Below, piece after piece: positions 8,094-15,948 of a stretch of 64,000 bases of DNA. Under the pieces are notes generated by a model. That model was not told where the DNA came from. It saw only the letters and a list, made by a program, of their open reading frames with translations, and ran no database searches. A program made the position numbers and the translations under genes. Each line of letters starts with the position of its first letter. Position 1 is the stretch's first letter. The stretch is taken from positions 1,116,001 through 1,180,000 of the forward strand of contig CP176050.1 in assembly GCA_046199005.1 (NCBI GenBank), read 5' to 3'. Source of the stretch: Ascidiimonas sp046199005 (GTDB taxonomy: Bacteria > Bacteroidota > Bacteroidia > Flavobacteriales > Flavobacteriaceae).

Positions 8094-8957
8094 TTAACCA
8101 AGATAAGTTTTCAAAATTTTACTTCTAGAAGTATGCTTGAGACGTCTAATCGCTTTTTCTTTAATTTGACGTACACGCTCTCGGGTAAGGTCAAAAGTCT
8201 CACCTATTTCTTCAAGCGTCATAGGATGTTGGTCTCCCAACCCAAAGTAAAGACGAATTACATCGGCTTCACGAGGAGTAAGTGTCTCAAGAGCACGCTC
8301 AATTTCAGTGCGTAGCGATTCATGTAACAATTCCCGATCGGGATTTGGAGATTCCCCGCTTCGCAGTACGTCGTATAGATTAGAATCTTCTCCTTCTACC
8401 AACGGTGCATCCATAGAAACGTGACGTCCAGAGTTTTTCATAGACTCTTTCACATCATTAACCGTCATGTCCAACTCTTTGGCAATTTCTTCTGCAGAAG
8501 GAATGCGCTCATGAGCCTGTTCAAGAAAGGCATAGGTTTTATTGATCTTATTGATAGATCCAATCTTATTTAAAGGTAACCGAACAATTCTTGATTGTTC
8601 TGCAAGTGCCTGAAGTATCGACTGCCGAATCCACCACACGGCGTATGATATGAATTTAAATCCACGAGTCTCATCAAAACGTTGTGCGGCTTTGATCAAG
8701 CCAAGATTACCTTCATTAATGAGATCAGGAAGCGTTAATCCCTGATTCTGATATTGCTTGGCAACAGATACTACGAAACGTAGGTTCGCTTTTGTAAGTT
8801 TTTCTAAAGCTCGTTGATCTCCTGCTTTTATTCGTTGTGCCAATTCTACTTCTTCGTCTGCCGTGATCAGGTCAACTTTACCTATTTCCTGAAGATACTT
8901 GTCTAAAGAAGCAGTCTCTCTGTTGGTAACCTGCTTTGTAATTTTAAGTTGTCTCAT
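8094..8957 (-). CDS. rpoD: Primary RNA polymerase sigma factor (sigma-70/SigA)
   Basis: The 287-residue protein has sigma region 1.2 (SLDKYLQEIG), region 2 with the core-binding and -10 recognition sequence (NLGLIKAAQRFDETRGFKF, then SYAVWWIRQSI), region 3 and a region 4 helix-turn-helix (LEEIGETFDLTRERVRQIK). It lacks the long acidic region 1.1 of proteobacterial RpoD, which is the normal short form of the housekeeping sigma factor in Bacteroidota and goes with the TAnnTTTG promoters seen in this window. Unusually for the phylum, a clear Shine-Dalgarno sequence precedes the start, and a long hairpin lies further upstream. Confidence 0.95.
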   Translation of the reverse strand: MRQLKITKQVTNRETASLDKYLQEIGKVDLITADEEVELAQRIKAGDQRALEKLTKANLRFVVSVAKQYQNQGLTLPDLINEGNLGLIKAAQRFDETRGFKFISYAVWWIRQSILQALAEQSRIVRLPLNKIGSINKINKTYAFLEQAHERIPSAEEIAKELDMTVNDVKESMKNSGRHVSMDAPLVEGEDSNLYDVLRSGESPNPDRELLHESLRTEIERALETLTPREADVIRLYFGLGDQHPMTLEEIGETFDLTRERVRQIKEKAIRRLKHTSRSKILKTYLG

Positions 8958-8965
8958 CTAATTTT

Positions 8966-8972
8966 CTCTCCT
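8966..8972 (-). promoter_or_regulatory. Shine-Dalgarno site of rpoD
   Basis: The minus strand reads AGGAGAG, 8 nt before the rpoD ATG. Strong Shine-Dalgarno sites are scarce in Bacteroidota, so this one supports the chosen start and may mark special translation control. Confidence 0.55.
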
Positions 8973-8990
8973 GCTAATTTTTAAAAATAA

Positions 8991-9019
8991 TGCTTGTCGT
9001 ATATAGTTATACGCAAGCA
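8991..9019. promoter_or_regulatory. Hairpin between the esterase gene and rpoD
   Basis: TGCTTG-CGTATA pairs with TATACG-CAAGCA through 12 bp with a single bulged T and a 4-nt loop. On the minus strand it is followed by TTATTTTT. It may terminate the esterase transcript, or form a structure in the rpoD leader about 35 bp before the ribosome site. Confidence 0.5.
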
Positions 9020-9075
9020 ACCGCTAAAATGTTACAAAAACAGAATTTTTTATTTCAGATGCTAAGAAAATAGAC

Positions 9076-9990
9076 CTATTCCCCTTTGTTGACGGTGATG
9101 TTGGCCTGATAGAATTTATTGTTAATGACTACTCTCGACATGAAATTGAATATTTCATTCAGTCTTTTGAACGGAATTTTGAAAACGTCGTGATTTGCAT
9201 CAACGAAAGAGTAAAACAAAAAGCTTTGATTGAGGGTTTTCAACTTTGAGACAATCGTAGCAGAACCATCCAGCATCAAATAGCCGATTTTTTCAGGATC
9301 GCAGTAATGATGTGCACCGGAAGCATAAGGAACCAGCGGGTCGGCAGTGCCATGAAAAAAGATGCCTGGTATTACATTGGTTTCTGTAATGTAACGGCTG
9401 TCGAGAATTGCACCAGCTAAGGAAACCACAGCCGCAGGTTTTATATTGCGGTATTTATCTTCTTCTGCAAAGAGGATACTTTTATTGTAAGCAAGATTCA
9501 AAATGCCTTCGGCTCCTGCGCTGCTTCCGCTTAAAATAATCTTTTCTTCATCTATTCTAAAGGTATCCGGACTTTCAAGTAAGAATAAAACAGCATCGGT
9601 AATGTCTTCACCAGCAGCCCTGAAAGCTTCGATTTTATCGGCTTTTGGGCAATCACAACCAAAACTTTTACCCTTCCTGGTAAGTCGATACGATAAAGAC
9701 GCGACCACATAACCTCTGGAAGCGACTTGTTTGGCAAGATTGATAATTTCTTTGTGATCTCTTTTACCGGAAGAAAAACCACCCCCATGCACGAAAATAA
9801 ATAACGGTCGTTTTTGCAAGGTGTCTTCTCTGGCTTCGTAAAAATCTAATTTTAAAGAAGTGGTATCTTTCACCGCATATTCATACGTTTTGGAAAGGAT
9901 ATTCGAAAAAACGGAGTCTTTATAGCGTTCCTGACTAAATACAACCGTATTTATGAATAGGATTATAATAAGGAGTAACTTACGATTCAT
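9076..9990 (-). CDS. Secreted alpha/beta-hydrolase (carboxylesterase-like)
   Basis: The 304-residue protein has a signal peptide (about residues 1-19, ending FSQ) and an alpha/beta-hydrolase fold with the oxyanion motif HGGGF at 68-72 and the nucleophile elbow GSSAG at 155-159 (Ser157). A likely acid lies in HGTADPLVPY and the catalytic His in DANHDVF near 272. The HGGG motif places it with the hormone-sensitive-lipase/BD-FAE-like esterases. A CDC pair sits near residues 112-114. Substrate is not predictable. It lies between pnp and rpoD but is separated from pnp by a strong terminator, so it is probably its own transcript. Confidence 0.8.
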   Translation of the reverse strand: MNRKLLLIIILFINTVVFSQERYKDSVFSNILSKTYEYAVKDTTSLKLDFYEAREDTLQKRPLFIFVHGGGFSSGKRDHKEIINLAKQVASRGYVVASLSYRLTRKGKSFGCDCPKADKIEAFRAAGEDITDAVLFLLESPDTFRIDEEKIILSGSSAGAEGILNLAYNKSILFAEEDKYRNIKPAAVVSLAGAILDSRYITETNVIPGIFFHGTADPLVPYASGAHHYCDPEKIGYLMLDGSATIVSKLKTLNQSFLFYSFVDANHDVFKIPFKRLNEIFNFMSRVVINNKFYQANITVNKGE

Positions 9991-10040
9991 GACGAAGTTT
10001 TATCATATAACGAAAATACAGATTTTAATTAAGGCAAAAT

Positions 10041-10068
10041 AAAAACGCTCCTCATGAGGAGCGTTTTT
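10041..10068. terminator. Perfect palindromic terminator after pnp
   Basis: A 28-bp perfect palindrome (AAAAACGCTCCTCA and its complement) gives a stem with A and T tails on both strands. It ends pnp transcription and would also block read-through from the opposite direction. Confidence 0.85.
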
Positions 10069-10091
10069 GATATCTGATGAATTACAAATGA

Positions 10092-12332
10092 CTAAGAGTC
10101 GTCTCTATTATCATTTTGTTTTGGTCTTCTGTCTCGATCGCGGTTTCTGTCGTTTCCACGATTGCGATTGTCATTTCTTCTTCGATCGTCTCGTCTTTCT
10201 TCACCTTCGGGACGTTCTTTTCTTGGAGGTCTGGGAAGAAGTGCTTTACGTGAAACTTTTGGTTTTTTAGTTCTTGGATCAAGACCTATGTATTTCACGT
10301 CTAAAACATCGCCTACTTTTAAGACATCTCCTGCATTTTCAGTACGTTCCCAGGCAATTTCAGAAACATGTAATAAAGAGTCTTTTCCGGGTACAAACTC
10401 AATCACTGCTCCAAAATCAAGTATTTTGGTCACCGTAACTGAATAGGTTTCTCCTTCTTTAGGCTCAAATGTATAGGCTTTAATACGTTCTATAGCATTG
10501 TCGATGCCTTCTTGATTTACACCAAGAATTTCTACGATACCCACATCTCCATCTTCTTCAATAACAACCGTAGTTTCTGTTTCTGCCTGTAATGCCTGAA
10601 TATTTTTTCCTCCAGGCCCTATAACCGCACCAATGTAGTCTTTAGGAATTTCCATTTTGACAATTTTTGGAGCATGTGCTTTTACAGTAGCTGCGGGAGC
10701 CGAGATAGCTTCAGTTAGCTTGTCTAGTATATGAAGACGTCCTTCTCTGGCCTGATTAAGTGCTTTTTCCAGAATTTCGTAAGACAGTCCTTTTATTTTA
10801 ATATCCATCTGGCAGGCTGTAATTCCATTAGCGGTACCTGTCACTTTAAAGTCCATATCTCCCAGGTGATCTTCATCTCCTAAGATGTCAGATAAAACAG
10901 CATAGCGCTCTCCATCGGTAATAAGCCCCATTGCAATTCCGGAAACGGGCTGCTTTAGTTGAACACCAGAATCCATTAATGCCATAGTACCCGCACAAAC
11001 AGTTGCCATAGATGATGAACCATTAGACTCCAATACCTCAGAAACAACTCTCACTGTATAAGGACAATCTTCCGGGATCATATTCTTTAGGGCACGCTGT
11101 GCTAAATTTCCGTGTCCCACCTCTCTTCGTGAAGTTCCTCTTAACGGTCTCGCTTCTCCTGTAGAGAAAGGAGGGAAGTTGTAGTGCAGGTAAAACCTTT
11201 CTTCTCCTTGATCTGTAGGAAGGTCAATAACATTAGCCTCCCGGGAAGTTCCCAGCGTTACGGTTGCCAGTGCCTGAGTTTCTCCTCTTGTAAATACAGA
11301 AGAACCATGGGTAGATGGTAAAAATGGCACTTCGCACCAAATAGGTCTGATATCTTCCGGCTTTCTGCCATCCAATCTGATTTTCTCATCAAGAATCAGG
11401 TTTCTTACAGCATCTTTCTGGACTTTACCAAAGTACTTACCAACCAGCTCTCCATCTTCTTCCAATTCTTCTTCGGTAAATAATTCTTCGCATGCGGTTT
11501 TTAGCTCCGAGAACTTTTCTCCACGTTCCTGCTTTGAAGTATCTTCTTTCGCAATTTCATAGCACTTATCATAGGCAAACTCTTTGATCTTAGCTGCCAT
11601 TTCCTCATTTTCTTTCTCTTCTTCGTATTCACGGGTTTCTTTCTTTCCACCCATTTTTTCGACAAGATTCATTTGAGCTTTGCACTGAACTTTAATTGCT
11701 TCATGCGCAAATTTAATGGCATCTGCCATCTCTTTTTCAGATACTTCCATCATTTCTCCTTCCACCATCGCAACTGAATCTTCCGATGCGCCTACCATTA
11801 AATCCATATCTGCTTTCGCAAGTTGGGATTTGCTTGGGTTGATCACAAATTCTCCGTCTATACGTGCAACACGTACTTCGGAAATAGCATATTCAAAAGG
11901 AATATCTGATAATTGGATACATGCTGAAGCGGCAAGCCCTGCTAATGCATCAGGCATTACCTCATCGTCATGAGACATTAATTGGATCATCACCTGTGTT
12001 TCAGCGTGATAATCTTTTGGGAATAAAGGTCGCAATACCCGGTCTACCAATCGCATGGTCAAAACTTCAGAATCACTAGGTCTTGCTTCTCTTTTAAAGA
12101 AACCTCCCGGGAATCTACCTGCAGCAGCAAATTTCTCACGATAATCTACTGTAAGTGGTAAAAAGTCTACCGGAGAAGCTTTTCGAGCAGATACTACGGT
12201 GGCAAGTAACATGGCGTCTCCCATTCTTACTACAACAGAGCCATCTGCTTGTTTTGCTAACTTTCCTGTTTCGAGAGAGATCGTCCTACCGTCTCCCAAT
12301 TCAATAATTTCTTGTTTTACTTCAGGAATCAT
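10092..12332 (-). CDS. pnp: Polyribonucleotide nucleotidyltransferase (PNPase)
   Basis: The 746-residue enzyme degrades RNA 3' to 5' using phosphate. Two RNase PH-like domains are visible (FPGGFFKREARPS in the first; RGETQALATVTLG with FPPFSTGEARPLRGTSRREV in the second), then a KH domain with the GPGGKNIQ loop near residue 573, an S1 domain beginning GETYSVTVTKI near 640, and a tail of about 45 residues made almost only of Arg, Asn, Asp and Gly. The disordered basic tail is frequent in flavobacterial PNPase and probably adds RNA binding. rpsO lies upstream, as in many bacteria, but each has its own terminator. Confidence 0.97.
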   Translation of the reverse strand: MIPEVKQEIIELGDGRTISLETGKLAKQADGSVVVRMGDAMLLATVVSARKASPVDFLPLTVDYREKFAAAGRFPGGFFKREARPSDSEVLTMRLVDRVLRPLFPKDYHAETQVMIQLMSHDDEVMPDALAGLAASACIQLSDIPFEYAISEVRVARIDGEFVINPSKSQLAKADMDLMVGASEDSVAMVEGEMMEVSEKEMADAIKFAHEAIKVQCKAQMNLVEKMGGKKETREYEEEKENEEMAAKIKEFAYDKCYEIAKEDTSKQERGEKFSELKTACEELFTEEELEEDGELVGKYFGKVQKDAVRNLILDEKIRLDGRKPEDIRPIWCEVPFLPSTHGSSVFTRGETQALATVTLGTSREANVIDLPTDQGEERFYLHYNFPPFSTGEARPLRGTSRREVGHGNLAQRALKNMIPEDCPYTVRVVSEVLESNGSSSMATVCAGTMALMDSGVQLKQPVSGIAMGLITDGERYAVLSDILGDEDHLGDMDFKVTGTANGITACQMDIKIKGLSYEILEKALNQAREGRLHILDKLTEAISAPAATVKAHAPKIVKMEIPKDYIGAVIGPGGKNIQALQAETETTVVIEEDGDVGIVEILGVNQEGIDNAIERIKAYTFEPKEGETYSVTVTKILDFGAVIEFVPGKDSLLHVSEIAWERTENAGDVLKVGDVLDVKYIGLDPRTKKPKVSRKALLPRPPRKERPEGEERRDDRRRNDNRNRGNDRNRDRDRRPKQNDNRDDS

Positions 12333-12490
12333 AAATTTTTTTAAATTAATTAAACAATGGGCGTTGTGTTGTTGTAGTTGTTAAAACCCAATGAAAAACC
12401 AAAATATTCAGCTTTTTGTTTGAAAATCTTTCAATTTTCTCGATGAGATAAACTCATTATTACTTCTACTTTATAATAGCAGAATATCAA

Positions 12491-12518
12491 TAAAAAAAGA
12501 GGCATGAAGCCTCTTTTG
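12491..12518 (-). terminator. Intrinsic terminator of rpsO
   Basis: AAAAGAGGC at 12495-12503 pairs with GCCTCTTTT at 12509-12517 (9-bp stem, 5-nt loop). The minus strand continues into a T run. Confidence 0.8.
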
Positions 12519-12520
12519 AA

Positions 12521-12790
12521 TTACTTTCTAATTCCTAGTTCTTTTATAATCGCACGGTAACGTTCGATATCTTTTTTCTTAAGATAATCTAGAAGGCTTC
12601 TTCTTTTACCTACCAACTTCACCAATGAACGCTCTGTATTGAAATCTTTACGATTGTTTTTAAGGTGTTCTGTAAGGTGATTAATACGGTGTGTGAATAG
12701 AGCTATCTGTCCTTCTGCCGAACCTGTATTGGTTTCAGCACCACCGTGCTTTTTAAAAATGTCTTTCTTCGCTTCTTTTGTAAGATACAT
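12521..12790 (-). CDS. rpsO: 30S ribosomal protein S15
   Basis: The 89-residue protein is standard S15, which binds 16S rRNA early in small-subunit assembly. Typical sequences are NTGSAEGQIALFTHRI and RSLVKLVGKRRSLLDYLKK. The frame is open 19 codons further upstream, but the ATG at 12790 gives the family length and leaves room for the promoter box at 12845-12852 and a leader of about 50 nt. S15 often binds its own leader in other bacteria; nothing here proves it. Confidence 0.96.
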   Translation of the reverse strand: MYLTKEAKKDIFKKHGGAETNTGSAEGQIALFTHRINHLTEHLKNNRKDFNTERSLVKLVGKRRSLLDYLKKKDIERYRAIIKELGIRK

Positions 12791-12844
12791 GCCAATATTA
12801 TTTAAATGATTTTTATGTATGTCGATAGGCTTTCTATCGGCCTG

Positions 12845-12852
12845 CAAATATA
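12845..12852 (-). promoter_or_regulatory. Flavobacterial -7 box of rpsO
   Basis: The minus strand reads TATATTTG, an exact TAnnTTTG match, 54 bp before the rpsO start codon. Confidence 0.5.
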
Positions 12853-13009
12853 GAAATATTTTATGATTTGGAAGCTAATTAATCAAGGATTATTAAAAAG
12901 GTGTATCCAGCAGCAAAAAACGATATGATTTCGAAAATAAATGATACTCGTTAAACCTTTTCTAAAATACGATGTCTTACTACTAACAAAACATTAAAAC
13001 CATTTAATT

Positions 13010-13858
13010 ATGAAAGTAGTACTCAAAAAGCTTCCATTACTCTTACTGGCAATGATAGTAGTAGCAAGCTGTAACAACGAAGACGTAAATTTTGATGAAA
13101 ATGAGGTCATCTCAGAAGAACAAGTAAACGCTATGGATGAAGTTGACTTGATTTCTGAAGAAGTAAACGGTGTAGTTGAGGATATCTATGCCGCCGACGA
13201 GATCGCCACAATTTCCCGTAGCGATTATACCTCAGATTATTTGCCAGATTGTGTAACGATCACCAGAGTGATCACAGACACGACTAAAGAACTAACCATC
13301 GAATTTGCAGAAGGTTGCGAATTACGAAATGGAAATATCGTAAGCGGTATCATTTATTTAACATATACCAAAGATATGGAAGCCATGTCTAAAGAGCTTA
13401 CGTTTTCTTTGGAGAACTTTGTGTTCAATGGGGTAAGTGTTGAAGGAAATTCTTCGATTACGAGATTCCGAACTAATGAAAATGGCAATCCGCAATCTGT
13501 TGCAGAAGCACGATTTGAGGCTACTTGGCCAAACGGAGATACAGCTTCGTTTAACGGAACCAGGACGAGAGAATGGATTGAAGGATATGGTTCTGGAACC
13601 TGGGGGGATAATGTGTTTTTGATTACAGGAAATGCCACGTACACAAATAGACTTGGAAATACCTGGAAAAGAACTGTGATCACTCCTTTGAGAAGAGAAC
13701 TAGCCTGTAGGTTCATAGTAAGTGGAGTGTTGGAGATCAGTCGTAATGGAAACGCAGTTTCTTTAGATTTTGGAGATGGAAGATGTGACAATAAAGCCAT
13801 ACTCACATACCCAGACGGAACCACCAAAGAAATTAATTTGCGACGATTTAGAGATTAA
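13010..13858 (+). CDS. Lipoprotein of unknown function
   Basis: The 282-residue protein has a lipoprotein signal with Cys21 in VVASC, an acidic stretch rich in Asp and Glu to about residue 70, and then a long beta-rich domain with repeated strands such as SGIIYLTYTKDM and VEGNSSITRF. Four Cys residues in the mature part could form disulfides. No known domain is recognised. Related-looking exported proteins with an acidic N-terminus are common in flavobacteria. It is a single-gene unit closed by a bidirectional terminator shared with accD. Confidence 0.75.
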   Translation: MKVVLKKLPLLLLAMIVVASCNNEDVNFDENEVISEEQVNAMDEVDLISEEVNGVVEDIYAADEIATISRSDYTSDYLPDCVTITRVITDTTKELTIEFAEGCELRNGNIVSGIIYLTYTKDMEAMSKELTFSLENFVFNGVSVEGNSSITRFRTNENGNPQSVAEARFEATWPNGDTASFNGTRTREWIEGYGSGTWGDNVFLITGNATYTNRLGNTWKRTVITPLRRELACRFIVSGVLEISRNGNAVSLDFGDGRCDNKAILTYPDGTTKEINLRRFRD

Positions 13859-13860
13859 CA

Positions 13861-13889
13861 AAAAGCCCCGAAATTCGGGGCTTTTTTTA
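13861..13889. terminator. Bidirectional terminator between the lipoprotein gene and accD
   Basis: AAAAGCCCCGAA pairs with TTCGGGGCTTTT, followed by T on the plus strand and by T on the minus strand. It serves two convergent genes and overlaps the accD stop by a few bases. Confidence 0.85.
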
Positions 13890-14744
13890 ACTTCTTACTT
13901 TCTGATTCAAAATTAAATCAATGTATAGATTTATTTTTTTCTTAAGTTCTTTTCGATGGACTATGAAGTCGAGAAAACCGTGCTCAAGTAAAAATTCTGA
14001 AGTTTGAAAATCATCTGGTAATTCTTTACCTGTAGCTTCTTTTACTACCCTTGGTCCTGCAAAGCCTATAAGGGCACCTGGTTCGGCAATATTAATATCA
14101 CCAAGCATCGCATAAGACGCAGTAGTACCACCGGTAGTAGGATCTGTACATAGAGAAATATATGGAAGCCCTGCTTCGCTAAGCTGCGCAAGTTTCGCAG
14201 AAGTTTTTGCCAATTGCATTAATGATAAGGCAGCTTCCATCATTCGGGCACCTCCGGATTTGGATATCATTACAAATGGTAGTTTTTTCTTGATCGCATA
14301 GTCGATAGCTCTAGCGATTTTTTCACCTACCACACTTCCCATTGATCCTCCAATAAAAGCAAAATCCATACAAGAGACCACCAGTTCATTGCCCATAGAT
14401 TTACCAACAGCCGAGCGCACAGCATCTTTAAGCCCTGTTTTATCTCTAGCCTGCTTTAAACGATCGGAGTATTTCTTGGTATCTTCAAACCGCAAAGGAT
14501 CTTTTGAGGTCAAACCGGCATCCAGCTCTTTGAATTTGTTATCGTCGAATATAATTTCAAAATATTCTTTACTACCAATACGAACATGATAATCATCTTC
14601 CGGACTTACATAGTAGTTCTTGGCAAGTTCTTCTGCCTCCACAACTTTTCCTGTAGGGGATTTATACCACAACCCTTTAGGGGTGTCTTTTTTTTCTTCG
14701 GTTGAAGTTTGGATTCCCTTTTCTTTTCTTTTAAACCAGGCCAT
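13887..14744 (-). CDS. accD: Acetyl-CoA carboxylase carboxyltransferase subunit beta, zinc ribbon lost
   Basis: The 285-residue subunit moves the carboxyl group from carboxybiotin to acetyl-CoA in fatty-acid synthesis. The crotonase-like core is complete (MDFAFIGGSMGSVVGEK, ISKSGGARMMEAALSLMQ, DPTTGGTTASYAMLGD). The N-terminal region that in most AccD proteins forms a four-Cys zinc ribbon is present in length, GLWYKSPTGK and then YVSPEDDYHVRIG, but all four Cys positions are replaced by Ser, Thr or Asp. I recall the same change in other flavobacterial AccD proteins, so it is probably a lineage trait rather than a defect. Confidence 0.95.
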   Translation of the reverse strand: MAWFKRKEKGIQTSTEEKKDTPKGLWYKSPTGKVVEAEELAKNYYVSPEDDYHVRIGSKEYFEIIFDDNKFKELDAGLTSKDPLRFEDTKKYSDRLKQARDKTGLKDAVRSAVGKSMGNELVVSCMDFAFIGGSMGSVVGEKIARAIDYAIKKKLPFVMISKSGGARMMEAALSLMQLAKTSAKLAQLSEAGLPYISLCTDPTTGGTTASYAMLGDINIAEPGALIGFAGPRVVKEATGKELPDDFQTSEFLLEHGFLDFIVHRKELKKKINLYIDLILNQKVRS

Positions 14745-14830
14745 TTATTTCAAATTTGTAATTCAAGGATAATTCCTAAGCCACATCAAGCGAATTGAAA
14801 TACTTTAAGAATTATTCGATATCATTAGAT

Positions 14831-15898
14831 TTATAGCGTATTCACATTGTTCAGGTCTGCGAAAGCTTTTTTAAGACGCTCCTTAAAAGTTATTTCACCT
14901 TCACGTAGCCATTTTCTAGGATCGTAATGTTTTTTATTAGGCTCATCAGCACCATCGGGATTCCCTATTTGCGTAGATACATAGTCCTTTTTATTGATCA
15001 TGTAATCTCGAATTCCTTCGGTAAAAGCAAATTGAAGATCTGTGTCTATATTCATCTTAATAACTCCGTAACCGATCGCTTCCTGGATCTCCGCCTCAGT
15101 TGATCCGGAGCCTCCATGAAACACGAAATCTACAGGGTTAGAACCTGTATTGAATTTTTGTTGAATATGATCTTGAGAATTTTTAAGGATCTTAGGAGTA
15201 AGTTTTACGTTACCGGGCTTATAAACACCATGCACATTTCCAAAGGCTGCGGCTACCGTGAATTGATCGCTTACTTTTTTAAGTTCTTCATAAGCATAAG
15301 CTACTTCTTCAGGCTGCGTATATAATTTAGAACTGTCTACGTCTGTATTATCCACTCCGTCTTCTTCACCTCCGGTAATTCCCAATTCTATTTCTAATGT
15401 CATGCCCATTTTATGCATTCTCTTAAGATAGGTCTTACATATTTCGATATTTTCTTCTAAAGGTTCTTCAGAAAGATCTATCATATGAGAGCTATACAGT
15501 GGCTTTCCGGTTTCCTTAAAATGCTTTTCGCTGGCATCTAGCAAACCGTCTATCCATGGGAGTAAATTTTTTGCGCAATGATCGGTATGCATAATTACAG
15601 TAGCACCATAGGCTTCTGCTAATTGATGAACATGCTTAGCGCCAGCAATTGCACCTGCTATAGCTGCTTGCTGACCTTCATTGCTCAGGCCTTTGCCTGC
15701 ATTGAATTGGGCACCTCCGTTAGAAAATTGAATGATGACAGGCGCATTGAGTTCTGCGGCGGTTTCCAGAACTCCATTTATACTGTTAGATCCTATAACA
15801 TTAACGGCGGGAAGAGCAAAGCCTTTTTCTTTTGCGTAAGTAAAAATTTCTTGTACCTCTTTGCCGGTTGCTACACCGGGCTTGATGTTATGACTCAT
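14831..15898 (-). CDS. fbaA: Class II fructose-bisphosphate aldolase
   Basis: The 355-residue enzyme cleaves fructose 1,6-bisphosphate in glycolysis and runs the reverse step in gluconeogenesis. The zinc-binding HTDHC, the acidic LEIELGITGGEEDGVDN stretch and the phosphate loop VFHGGSGS identify the class II type A family, and the length matches E. coli FbaA (359). The gene has its own -7 box at 15926-15933 and precedes accD on the same strand with 86 bp between them, so the two may be partly cotranscribed. Confidence 0.96.
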   Translation of the reverse strand: MSHNIKPGVATGKEVQEIFTYAKEKGFALPAVNVIGSNSINGVLETAAELNAPVIIQFSNGGAQFNAGKGLSNEGQQAAIAGAIAGAKHVHQLAEAYGATVIMHTDHCAKNLLPWIDGLLDASEKHFKETGKPLYSSHMIDLSEEPLEENIEICKTYLKRMHKMGMTLEIELGITGGEEDGVDNTDVDSSKLYTQPEEVAYAYEELKKVSDQFTVAAAFGNVHGVYKPGNVKLTPKILKNSQDHIQQKFNTGSNPVDFVFHGGSGSTEAEIQEAIGYGVIKMNIDTDLQFAFTEGIRDYMINKKDYVSTQIGNPDGADEPNKKHYDPRKWLREGEITFKERLKKAFADLNNVNTL

Positions 15899-15925
15899 AG
15901 TGTTTTTTAGTTAGTTGACAGTGTA

Positions 15926-15933
15926 CAAAAGTA
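15926..15933 (-). promoter_or_regulatory. Flavobacterial -7 box of fbaA
   Basis: The minus strand reads TACTTTTG, an exact TAnnTTTG match, 28 bp before the fbaA start codon. Confidence 0.5.
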
Positions 15934-15948
15934 ATAAAATAATAATGC

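Noticed and set aside
10082..10282. Arginine/Asp-rich short frames within pnp on both strands
   Set aside because: They are shadows of the low-complexity tail of PNPase.
13354..13827. 157-codon minus-strand frame
   Set aside because: It lies wholly inside the lipoprotein gene at 13010-13858, whose signal peptide and composition are convincing.
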